This document shows positions 35,593-45,997 of a DNA stretch of 64,000 nucleotides, piece after piece (within the stretch, counting starts at the first letter, position 1; every line of letters begins with the position of its first letter). Under the pieces are notes generated by a model. That model made no database searches. It was given only the letters and a program-made list of their open reading frames with translations, and was not told where the DNA came from. The position numbers and the translations under genes were made by a program. Source of the DNA: Corynespora cassiicola (lineage: Eukaryota > Ascomycota > Dothideomycetes > Pleosporales > Corynesporascaceae); contig JAEUWY010000018.1 in assembly GCA_022059125.1 (NCBI GenBank), positions 62,001 through 126,000 of the forward strand, given 5' to 3'.

Positions 35593-35922
35593 ATGGTCGT
35601 TCAAGTCATTGAGAGTCGCTACACCGTCGACTTTGACGTATTAACCGCTCATCTCAAATCTATTTACGACCCAGAACCTTTCGAGGTGATCGTATGTATT
35701 TCACAGCTCATGCAACAATGAACAAGAGGGTGTTTCTGACCAAAGCGACGTAGCCACCCGATGAAGGCGAGAAATGGAAGATCAAGGCTCCACGAGAATT
35801 AACTCGCGTAGGTGGATCCTAATCCCTCGGAACCCAGCCGTATCTAAGAGGCCTGTTAATGTGAGCAGGACCAGTTGATAGATCTGCAAAGAAAGTTCAA
35901 GAAGGCGCTTAAGGCTGCCTAG
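35593..35922 (+). CDS. Small 68-aa protein encoded by three exons
   Basis: Exons 35593-35691, 35754-35807 and 35869-35922, all phase 0 (33, 18 and 17 codons plus stop). Introns of 62 and 61 bp have GTATGT...GTAG and GTAGGT...GCAG borders; the first has a CTGAC branch site (TTTCTGACC) and the second a CTGTTAAT box. Both introns contain in-frame stops that splicing removes. The protein is hydrophilic: a beta-like start (VVQVIESRYTVDFDVL), then PPDEGEKWKIKAPRELT and a basic C-terminal helix (LIDLQRKFKKALKAA). No homolog recognised. It lies between the SNF2 and CorA-like genes. The exact fit of two canonical introns makes a real gene likely despite the size. Confidence 0.6.
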
Positions 35923-36107
35923 CTGCCTGCATGTGTCAGCCACTGCCCAGATTCGTGGTGGCGAAGCTGCACATTTAGTGCTGACCGGTCAATTTTCGCT
36001 GGAAGGAAACGCCTGGACTTACGAACCGTCCTTGACCACAGGCCTGCGTCCGTCTCAGGTGTTACTAGCGTGTATCTACTATTCACTGCCTTCGTCCGTA
36101 GATTCAA

Positions 36108-38001
36108 ATGCTAATATCTGCACCTCCCAAAGTTTGCCTAACAACAAGTCCACGGAGCTGGTCACAGAAGAGAAGCATGTATCAAGACTCATACCAAACT
36201 GGACAGATATATCCTACTGAGCGGGACGAGTATGCGAATTGGGAGACGTACCCTCAGAATCTTCATGTGAGCCCATTAGGGGTAGATGCCTATCGTAGCA
36301 GTCATCAGATAGACCGTCTGAGTGAGGAGCTGTTTGTCGCGAATCATGAATCCTCATTTGATTTTCTGGCCATGGACCCACCCAGAGATGGCAGGTATCT
36401 TCAGCACATGCTCGCCAATTCTCAATTGACATGTCAACAGATAGCTGCCGCGATGCAGCATGGGAGATTATCCAATCCTTTGAGAGATTGGATGCACTCA
36501 TGGAGTTGGGACAGGCCACCTCGGTCTTGTGAGTCGATCCGCTTTACAGGGACGAAAGAGTATGTGTAGATTGATCGATCAGACAGTTCCATTCATCAAA
36601 GCTACACGTGGAGTCGCCTGTGCATTAGTGAGGAGCATTTCCGTCGCCTTTTTACGCGACTTGGAGTGCATCCAGGCTTTTTGGATGTCGTTTTCCTGTT
36701 CCGCGAAAAGCTGGGACCGGTCGAAGAAGGTTTCAGCTCTGCTTTTGTAGATATCATCCCTCCAGCGGTCCACGACATTCAAGCGGGGACAACGCAGGGC
36801 TGCAGCTACCGTAGTACTCCCATTTGCACCATGATATTAGAAGCTAAAGCAAAGCGCAGACATCGGCTATAACATCAAGTACGTCGCGAGACACGGTCGG
36901 GCCCTTCCTAATGATCCATTCTCTATTCGAGAGGTTGGTGTATACCATTACTTCTCGTCGGACACTCAGCAAAACAATTGGGTCCTTCTACAGGCCTCGG
37001 ATCGGATCAAAGATCGGCTGCGGCGCGCTTTTCAATCTTGTGACGATACTCTGCCAAAGATGCAATTTCTGCTTCATTCGATCATTCTCCTAGATGGTTC
37101 TGAGGACTGGCGCGAGTATATGATCTATTTGGAAGATGAGTTCACCAAACTAGTAAGTAGCAAACTGCAATCACTCATCATCCACTGACAGATGTGGGTA
37201 GGTCGACAAGGGCTTCTTTACCAATTTGAAGGGATCGCTGCAGGAAGGGGATCTAATCGCAGACTTTTCCGACCTTAGGAAGCTTCAGATACTGACCGAC
37301 AAGCTGCGGCGCCTAGTTCACATATTGAAATTGAACATTCGCCTTGGCAATCTGCTCAAGAGGGACACGGCAAGAATCGAAGCGTCTTCTTCCTCATGTT
37401 TGCGCACGAATTGCGATGCTATTCAACGTAATGTGGACAGATATGTACTCGACCAAGAGACGCATTTCGGTAGGCTGGAAACGCTAATTGCTCGATCTAG
37501 TGGCATCATTCAACTCGTGAGTTCTCTGTCTGCACTTCAAAAGCTGTATCTGATGGCGCTTCGCACAGGTACAAAGTATACAGGACATTCGATCAGCGGA
37601 AGCAAGCCAACAAATCAATCATGAAATGCAGACCTTGACAGAGCAGGGTGTCAAGGAGAACAAACTGATGAAGAGACTCACCGAGCAGTCCACTAGAGAC
37701 ACGAGATCCATGATGACAATCGCTTTCTTATCTGCCATCTTTCTACCCGCCACATTTCTTGCTGTGAGTGTCCGGAGGTTTTGCGCATGATGAATGAAGA
37801 AATTGACACCCACTATAGACATTGTTCGGATCGAACTTCTTTGTCTACTCGCAACCGGAGAACAGTCTTACCGTAGCCTCCAATTTCTGGGTCTACATTA
37901 TTTTCGCCGCCGCTTTTTCAGGGGCGACTATTCTTCTCTGGTATATCTGGAGGCAACGCAGGGTACAGCGAGATGAAGAGAACGACATGGAAGCGCTGTA
38001 A
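36108..38001 (+). CDS. CorA-like Mg2+ transporter-type membrane protein
   Basis: Six exons: 36108-36528, 36583-36810, 36860-37152, 37202-37516, 37569-37763, 37819-38001; 1635 bp, 544 aa, introns 49-55 bp. An in-frame ATG at 36177 would give 521 aa and may be the true start. The large soluble N-terminal part contains SYTWSRL, HPGFLDVVFLFREK and YVARHGR-x-DPFSIRE-VYHYFS, blocks I know from fungal CorA-like proteins; a long helical region (LRKLQILTDKLRRLVHILKLN ... EAS) follows. Two C-terminal membrane segments are MMTIAFLSAIFLPATFLATLF and FWVYIIFAAAFSGATILLWY. True CorA channels have GMN after TM1; here it reads FGSNFF. Many fungal CorA-like proteins have degenerate signatures and may not be magnesium channels, so ion specificity is uncertain. 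Confidence 0.82.
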
Positions 38002-38950
38002 CACTGTAAATTCTCGGTTTGATCAACTCTGTGCACTCCTATTTCTGGAGTCCTCTTGCGGGCGCGGCCTCGAGTGCAGCATTTGGTACCAAGGCTTGCT
38101 GAAGGCAATGTCTCGCTCGCGAATCCGTAAAGACTTACCGCGTGAGGCTTGCACTGTGATTGAGCCGCTCAAAGTCATGCGTACCACTAGGACTTCGTTT
38201 GATGGATGATCGCAAAGTCAACGATAGAATTGTCTTATATACGATTAAAGTAGAGTTGACTTAGTCTACTTACGCAACGACCTACCTTTGAAACCACAAG
38301 AAACGACGCACCACAATCCGTCATATAGGAACAGCGAGCGGGTTCTCAGAGAAAAAAAAATCTGTATCCAATCTTTCAAAGCGGGCTTCTCAAACAGTAA
38401 CTAGAAACCAGCCCGCAGGAATGATCAAATACTTGTTGCATGACGGTATGCAGCAATGCTAGGGCTGGCAACAAAGCCTAGCCGTTGAGGGGTGCTCCAA
38501 CCTTGGCAGCTGAAAATTAGCGCAGCTACTGGCGCCACATTCAACCCTTTCACCAGTCGCTCTCCTCTGCTCCGCAGTCGAACCCGTGTCTCGCCCTCCC
38601 AAGACATGCTAGATGGTGGATATCGGCACACGCTCACAGGTGTTATGCCTCGAACTGCGAGTTTTGTCTTGAGCGCCTTATCATGGACCATATTTGTTTT
38701 TCCCTGCACGACGTGAAGGCCAGGCGGTCTCGTGGTGCCTGCCGGAACAGGTTAGAAGCAAATCTTCGCGTTGATTACCCGACAGCATTTGCGCCGGGGT
38801 GTGCGGCGGTCGCCTGAGACCACCGGTGAGCGAGACCGGTGAACACAACCAGGGGGCGCAGTCGTTGAGTGCGCATTGCAAGCGGGAAGTGTATTACTCT
38901 TTCCTCCAGCTCTGGGTTGACTCTCCGTAACACGGTAGACACCAATACCA
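38002..38950. other. Intergenic, no gene recognised
   Basis: About 950 bp between the CorA-like gene and the kinase-NACHT gene on the same strand. Frames here lack motifs. It presumably contains the terminator of the first gene and the promoter of the second. Confidence 0.45.
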
Positions 38951-41900
38951 ATGGAAAGAGCCTCTCCCTGTACCGTCGCCTTCCAGTTTCTTGAAGACAA
39001 CGAAGTGAAACCGATCAGCGAGTATTTACCACCCGGTAGTGCCTCATTCTACGTACCTGCGCGGAAGATCAGAGCATTATTTGGTAACAACATTGATGGC
39101 CTCACGCTCGAAAACATCTTTCTTTGTCCATGCATGCAATGTGAGAAGGATGGAGGTCCAGTGCAGGAACGCGAGACGCACTTCAATAAACTTAGAGAGG
39201 AGGAGCTACGAGGCGACTATGCCCTCATATATGCACTACTAATCTACATTCACCGACCAGGGCTCATTCGAAAGTTCCAGCTCTATGAGAGAAAGCTGCA
39301 AGGAACCGAGTACTTGAACGAGGCCAGCTTTGAGGTGTTCCATCGGGAACAGATTGATCGGTTCCCTACAATGCAAAGACGAGTCTTAGACACTCAGTAC
39401 AACTTCCTCGTTCGGAAACTCACAACGCACTCTGACATTACGACCATTTCCAAAAAGGAACTGCTACCGATTAAGGAAGATACAAAGCCCAAGGGGGAGG
39501 GTTCGTTCGCAGAAGTCCGATGTTTCGAATTTCAAGACGATGAATATCGATGTCGTAATTTTGGAGAAGTAGGGCTTCCTTTGTCTCGTCGTTTTGCCAT
39601 CTGACGTCTGCAGAACGTTAGGAGATTTGCCCGGAAGCTCTTCAAGCAGGGTTTGGTCGTGTCCGCCGCGAAGGAGTGGAACAACCTGCAGAATCTCTCA
39701 AAGGGAGAGAATCATGCAAATCTAATGGTAGCACTAGGTGCATACTGGCACGGTAATCAGTTCTTCATCTTGCAAGAGGAGGCGGATTTTTCCCTCCACG
39801 ATTATCTCTTTAGGGGAGAAGGTGCTGAATTTGAGTCTGAAGAGCTATGGAAGCAGATCAGGGGAGTTGCGGACGGCCTGGCTACGCTACACAGGCTTTA
39901 CGAAGGAACCAGGATCGCGTATCATCAAGATCTGAAACCTGCAAACATTCTGATCGTGAAGGGAATCTTTAAGATTGCAGACTTTGGTTTGCTCGAATTC
40001 AAGCCAGTCACGTTGCCTGGCGATACTAGCTCAACAGGTATCCCGAACGCCCACAACACCGGCTACTATGCTGCTCCTCGGCAAGGCAAATATACTCGCG
40101 ACTCGGATGTATGGTCACTGGGTTGTATCATTTCTGAACTGGCAACCTGCGATATCCGAGGTCGAGACGGGGTCAACCAATACAAAGAAGCTCGCGTTGT
40201 CGACAGTGTCTCAGGCAGGAGAGACATTCCACGCTTCTATAGTGGGCAAGTTATTAAGAGTGCAGTACTTAATCAGCACAAGACTCTGAACGAGTACATG
40301 CGATCGCGAGCACTGACCAACATGGACTCCAGATCTGAGCAGTTCCAAAGAAAATTCTTCACACAGGATTTCTTTGCCCTCTTGAACAGCATGTTCAAAT
40401 GTGGGCCAGGATATACAGCGCCGAGCGAGGTTGCCGTTCCAGATGCCGGCCATGTCGCTGAAACGATCGAGCGGCTGCGCGAGGAGGCAGTCCCAGCATC
40501 GGAGCTGGAAACTCGGATCGAAGAACTCAACTTAGCTCAACATCTGCCGTACCTCATATCAATGAACTCCTCGTTGATGAAACAGCTCGAAAAGTTCAAG
40601 CAGGTTCTGACCCGGAGAAACATTTCACATTTCTCCACGACTAGGCTAGTCCATCTAAAACAGTCTATCATCAATCTTCAGGGAAAGCAAAAGGCAGAAA
40701 GGCGGCAAAAGGGCCTCAAGCGAATCAAACCGTTTCTCGATAACTCTGGACACTTTATGGAAGCCATCAAGACGCTTCCTGATTCCAAAGAGCTGATGGG
40801 GTTTATTTGGGTAGGTCGGCACCAGTTCGATCGCTTCCACGTTGACATAAAGCTAGGGCCCTGCCAAATTCCTGCTCGAAGTATGTCATATCCGGAGTCT
40901 CCCTGGTTGTAGCTGAATGTATAATCTAGGAAACAGATCACCGTGAAGAGGCTTTCAGGGACCTTCTCGACATCTATGGCCAAGTCGGAAGGACTCTACC
41001 TTCGTTGTCAATGTTTCGAGAGCTGTTCAGAATTGACCCCGGGCTGACACGGACGATCTATACGACGTATCACGATGTGATTCAAATAAATACATCGCTT
41101 ATGATCTATTTCCAGCAGCATCGTAAGTCATCTACCTCGGCCTAGGATCAAGCCCTTCATAATCTAATATGAATCAGTCTGGGGGAAGTTGTTTACGACG
41201 ACCTGGAGGCGACATAAAGCAAGATTTCAAAGTATCATAGATCGCATGCAATCTCGCTTTGAACTTATCAAAAGACGCGATACTGTTGCTCAATTTGAAG
41301 CTTTCGAAAACGGAGCCAATCTTGAAGATGTAAAAAGTTTTGCTGCTTCAGAAAGCGAGAATTTGACTAGAAGCCAAGCAGTCTACGCATGGCTAAAGCC
41401 CGTGGACATGGAAAGCGAACAGGACCACCTAGTTCGAATTCGTCGAGACTTCCCAGACACCTGTCGATGGGTGTTAAGAGATGGCACGTTTCAGGAATGG
41501 TTTGACCCGTTGTCTTCGCGAACCTCGTTGCCAAAGTTACTATGGTTGAATGGCAAGCCTGGCGCTGGTAAGTTCACGCATTTAGCGAGGGTTTGGCATG
41601 TCAATAACTGGAGCTGGCTATAGGAAAAACGGTGCTTGCGTCGCTTGTTATAGAGGAAGCAAAGCAGATTCAACCTGCTTGTACGGTCGTATTCTTCTAC
41701 TTCAAGCATAGAGACAAGGAACGCAACACCTTTCTCTCCATGGCGCGATCTCTTCTCATGCAAGTCCTTCGGCAGAATCGACACGCTCTGGATTACTTCT
41801 ACAGTAAATGCTGTAACAGCGGAGGTGTGCCTCTTACATCGCTTGCTGCCGTCAAGGAGCTCCTTGAATTGGCGCTGAAAAATTGCAATGCGGTGTACAT

Positions 41901-44078
41901 TGTGCTCGACGGCTTGGACGAGTGTCACGACAGAAGAGAGAGAGGAGATATTGTGAGCTGGTTTCGCGAGCTCATCGAAAATCTTTCCCCTGACATAAGC
42001 GACCAAATCCGTTGCTTGTTCATTAGCCAGATTGACGGTGCTCGAAAGGATTTTCGCGACCTTGCGACTATTGCGATGGATGCTGGGAATAATAAAGCAG
42101 ATATCGAGGATTTCAGTCAACTGCAGTCGCGCGGGCTTGTAGAAGAGTTACGCATTTCCAACGAGCAGGCGAGTGAAATAGCCAGTCGCGTTTCTAATTT
42201 GGCAAATGGTACGTCTGCCTCAAGCAATATCCGACAATATGCTAACGCTACATGCGCTGAAGGTATGTTCCTCTTTGCTCGCCTGTTTTGGGTAAACCTG
42301 CGTGGTCAAAGTTCCATCGATAGCCTGGAGCACGAGTTGCGATCCTTCCCAACCGATCTTGAAAAGCTGGATGAGATGTAATTGAAAGGACCCTTGTTCG
42401 TTTGTGTCATTGGTTGACCAGATTCTAGGTATGCCCGGATAATGCGAACGATCATGGAAAAGCCAGTCCGTGCTCAACGCGAGGAAGCATTAATGCTCCT
42501 AGGATGGCTCGTCTCTTCCAAACGATCGCTGAAGATGCACGAGGTGCAGATCATGAAATCAATCGATCTCAATAGAAGAAGTGTCCAATATTCACGGCGG
42601 CATTTCCGAGTTGATCTTCAAGACCTTTGCGAATCGCTGGTGGACGTACGTGCCAACAAGACCGTGGAGCTGGTTCACATGACCGCGAGAACGTAAGCGG
42701 CGAACACCTTTGAGACGGAAAAGTCATGATATGCTGACCATAACCAAGCTATCTCGCAAATAGTGGTTATCTGGATGTGCTAGCCCAGGAGCTCCGTATG
42801 GCAACGCTCTGCGTCGACTACCTGAACCTGCCATCTTTCAGGCTACCAATCTCGGAGCAAGCTGTGTTAGATGGAGAGTATGGCTTTATGGAGTATGCAG
42901 TCAGTTATTGGATTAGACACCTGGAAGCTGGCTTGACATCGCCCCCAGCTCTGCAAGACCAGCTTCATAGAGAGCTTGCTGAATCACTCGAGCTCTTTGT
43001 CGATCAGCATTGGAACGAACCGCCCATTAACAATGCAATTCCGAAGCGCACTCGCGACATGCTCCAGATATTCGTCGAGTGCGAAAATTATCTGGACATC
43101 GAGAACGCGGTGTTCCTGACGGACAAAGAAATGAAACACTTTGGTGACGTTAAACCAGAACAATCGGCGCTGGATTTTCCGAGGATAATATCTGCGGTTC
43201 GCCGCCAGCTCGAATCCTTCGCAAGGAACTGTTCTCAAGAACGCCTTGCTGAGGATCTGGAACCCAAATACGGCATCAATCTGTTCAAATGCTCGAGGTT
43301 CAGCTGCAAGTACTTCACGGAAGGGTTCTCTACTCCAGAAGAACGTGAGAAACACATTGAACGACATGAGCGACCACATCGCTGCACCGACGAGCACTGC
43401 AGAGGTTCTAAGATTGGATTCCCGACAAAAGCTCAATTAGATAAACATCTGCGAGAAACTCACCCAGAGGGACTGGAGCGCCAAAATACATTCCCAACGG
43501 ACGAGGAAATTGAGGAGAGCGTGCGGGAAAATAATACAACTCTTTTCGTAGAGCCCATACAAGAGCCCGAGCCAGAACTTGAACCAGAATCCTCAATCCT
43601 CGAGCCAGACCCTGAGCCTCTACTCGACATTGAGCCTGCGCCCCCGCCCGATCTCCAACCTGACACTATCCTCTCAGTCCCGGACCCGATTTCCTCGTCT
43701 CGCCACCCAAGACCACCCAAGCTCCCACCCAAAAAACGCCCTCGAATAAAAGTGTCATACACCTGCGAGCACTGCAAAAAGAAATTTGGCAAGAAATTCA
43801 ATTGGGAGTCTCACCTCGCGACGCACGGTGGCCCCAGCTCTGAACGACACGCGTGTGCCTACTGCGAGAAGACGTTTCGGCGGCCCAGCGACATGCGGCG
43901 GCATGAGAAAATGCACGATCCGAATAGCGCGGTGACGTGTGGAGGGATCTTGCCGGATGGGAGGAGGTGGGGGTGTGGGGAGAGTTTTGCGAGGTTGGAT
44001 GTGTTGAGGACGCATCATAACACGTCGGTGCAAGGGAGGAAATGTGTTGCTGAGAGGGATGGGAGAGAGAGGGAGTAG
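38951..44078 (+). CDS. STAND/NLR-like protein: protein kinase, NACHT NTPase and C2H2 zinc fingers
   Basis: Seven exons: 38951-39568, 39614-40880, 40937-41122, 41178-41567, 41624-42377, 42429-42692, 42764-44078; 4794 bp, 1597 aa. All introns (45-71 bp) are GT-AG with frames kept. Domains: N-terminal region (1-175); kinase with a GSFAEV loop, HQDLKPAN (catalytic Asp about 312), DFG (about 329-331) and DVWSLGC; linker; NACHT with P-loop GKPGAGKT (about 815-822, split by an intron) and Walker B VYIVLDGLDEC (about 911-921), then the winged-helix-like LDEMYARIM and LLGWLVSSKR blocks; C-terminal C2H2 fingers at about 1336-1400 (two), a Glu/Pro-rich hinge, and two more plus a C-rich tail at about 1485-1592. 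NACHT proteins with N-terminal kinases act in fungal non-self or stress sensing. The zinc fingers stand where repeats (ANK, WD, TPR) usually lie. Confidence 0.88.
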
Positions 44079-44322
44079 AAAGGGGAAAAGATGATGGGGA
44101 CGAGGAGGTTGCGGAGAAGGGTAGCAACGTTGTGGGGAAGTAAGCTCGACTAGTGTTGACAGATGTCGAATAGGTGTGACTGGTTTGTATCTTAGCTTTG
44201 AGATTGGTTTTCAGCCGTTCAATGTACGTTCAATGACTTCCTAATTAATATCATCCTGATCGAAAAACCTCTGCACTTGCGAATCTATCTCGCAACCCTC
44301 ACAGCCTGGGTTTGATCGAGTA
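44079..44322. other. 3' flank of the kinase-NACHT gene
   Basis: Normal-composition spacer, last stretch before the AT-rich block. Nothing recognised. Confidence 0.4.
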
Positions 44323-44544
44323 TTACCCAACTTCATCCTTGGTCTTGTGCCTGGAATGTTTGCTCCATAGGCACCTTGCCAGCTGCTTCTCTATGTCCGC
44401 GCTGTGTTCGTTCCAGTATCCTTTTTTCCGTAAGAACATGTCGAGGGTGATAGCATTACTGCTACGCAAAGCTTTATGAAGAGTACTTAGAGCTTTTAAC
44501 TCGCGCTGAACCTTGCACACCTTTTCTACAGACGAATCGAGCAC
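44323..44544 (-). pseudogene. Gene tail cut off by the AT-rich block
   Basis: Open minus-strand frame of 73 codons ending at a stop at 44323; it remains open a little further upstream to about 44580, where normal DNA passes into RIP-degraded sequence. The peptide (KVQRELKALSTLHKALRSSNAITLD shape, helical and basic) looks like the C-terminus of a larger protein. Family not recognised. Confidence 0.35.
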
Positions 44545-44599
44545 TGTCGCTTTCGGAACAGTTTCTGCTTTAGCTGCATTTGGTCTTCTTATTTATCTT

Positions 44600-45640
44600 T
44601 CTATACTATGCTAACATCGACTTAACTTTATTTCTTCTATCAACTAATCAGAATATTTTTTTTAATATCGAAATAAGCCTAAAATATTTTGTTTGTATTT
44701 TTTAGCTATAGCTAATATAAACTTATATAAATTCTTCTAAAATCTAAATTGTATTTTTTAAAGTTATAATTTATTATTTAAATTTATTTCTGTTTTTTTT
44801 ATTATTTTTATTCTATTATTAATAAATAGTAAGTATATTATATTATTTTTATTTTATTTTAGTTAGTGCGTAAATTTTTACTACAATTTTTATTTTAAAA
44901 ATTTTAGTACTAAACTTTAAAAGTTTATTTATTATATAATAATAACGTAAAGAATAAGCGAGCTGATTGTTTAATACTAAGTATTTATACAAAACTTTAA
45001 AGCTTTAAAATCGTTATTTAAAAAACTTAATACGTTTATTATAGAACTCTAGAATATATAAATTAAACTAATAATATAATACGAAGAAATCGACTGCATT
45101 TCTTTGTATTTTTTATATAAAAAATACTAAGCTGCACGGACTATAGACTGCATTCTTTTATATTTTTAAACTAAATTTCTTTACTTTTTCTGTGCTAGTA
45201 ATATAATATAACTTTATTTAATTATGTAAAAAACCTATATTAATAGTATTCTCTGTTTATAGCCTGGCAGCTAATAAAACGCGTAAAATATTAATAAAAC
45301 AAATTTAGCATAAAGTTACTTTAATAGAAAGTTAGAGTTAACTCTTATTATAGAGCCGCGAATATTTAAGTATAACTAATTTAAAACAGTATTCTCTGCT
45401 ATACTTTATATAACTAACTTTTAAAAATACTGCCGCTAGTAGTAGTAGTATATTACTATTTAATATACTTTTAGCAGACTGTCTGCAGCAGCGCAGCTTA
45501 CTGCTTCTAAAACTAAAATAATATTAATCTGTTTTTTAGAATTTTAGTAGAATTATAAGTTTTAAAAAGCAGACTAATATATTTTTAATTTTAGTATTTA
45601 ACGTATTTTAGCACGCGCTTTCTGCTATCTCTATTTTATA
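44600..45640. other. RIP-degraded AT-rich DNA
   Basis: Very AT-rich, stops in all frames. Probably the remains of another repeat into which Gypsy-2 inserted. No domain readable. Confidence 0.6.
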
Positions 45641-45645
45641 ATAAA

Positions 45646-45997
45646 TGTGACGAACCTCGTTCGCACAAAGTCCGAATATATTCACTTCTAAGCATCGCGC
45701 ACGTGATTCAGAACTTTATATCTAATCTCTAGCCTCTGATATCTGACTCAGCTCCGATCTCTTATCTTTTCGTACTCTTCTATAATAACTAAAAAATAAA
45801 ACTAAACTAAACTTAAAATAAAATATTAGAGAGAAACTATAAAAAATTGCGATAGTTTTAGATAGTTCTATAGTTTAGAAATATTTTTTCGTATAAAACC
45901 TATAGGTTCTAACTTATAATTATTTTCTAGTTCTATAAACTTTTATTCTAAGTAGTATTTAAGCCGTATTAAAAATAAGTCGCCCTGTATTTTTATA
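45646..45997 (+). repeat. Gypsy-2 copy A 5' LTR
   Basis: 352 bp; starts TGTGACGAACC. The first 80 bp are nearly free of RIP, while its 3' end is heavily mutated. Confidence 0.9.

Noticed and set aside
36529..36582. In-frame TAG in the CorA-like gene as evidence of a pseudogene
   Set aside because: It lies inside a 54-bp GTGAGT...CAG intron; splicing removes the stop and keeps the frame.
43460..43801. 113-codon minus-strand serine/glycine-rich frame
   Set aside because: Antisense of the Glu/Pro-rich hinge of the kinase-NACHT-zinc-finger protein.
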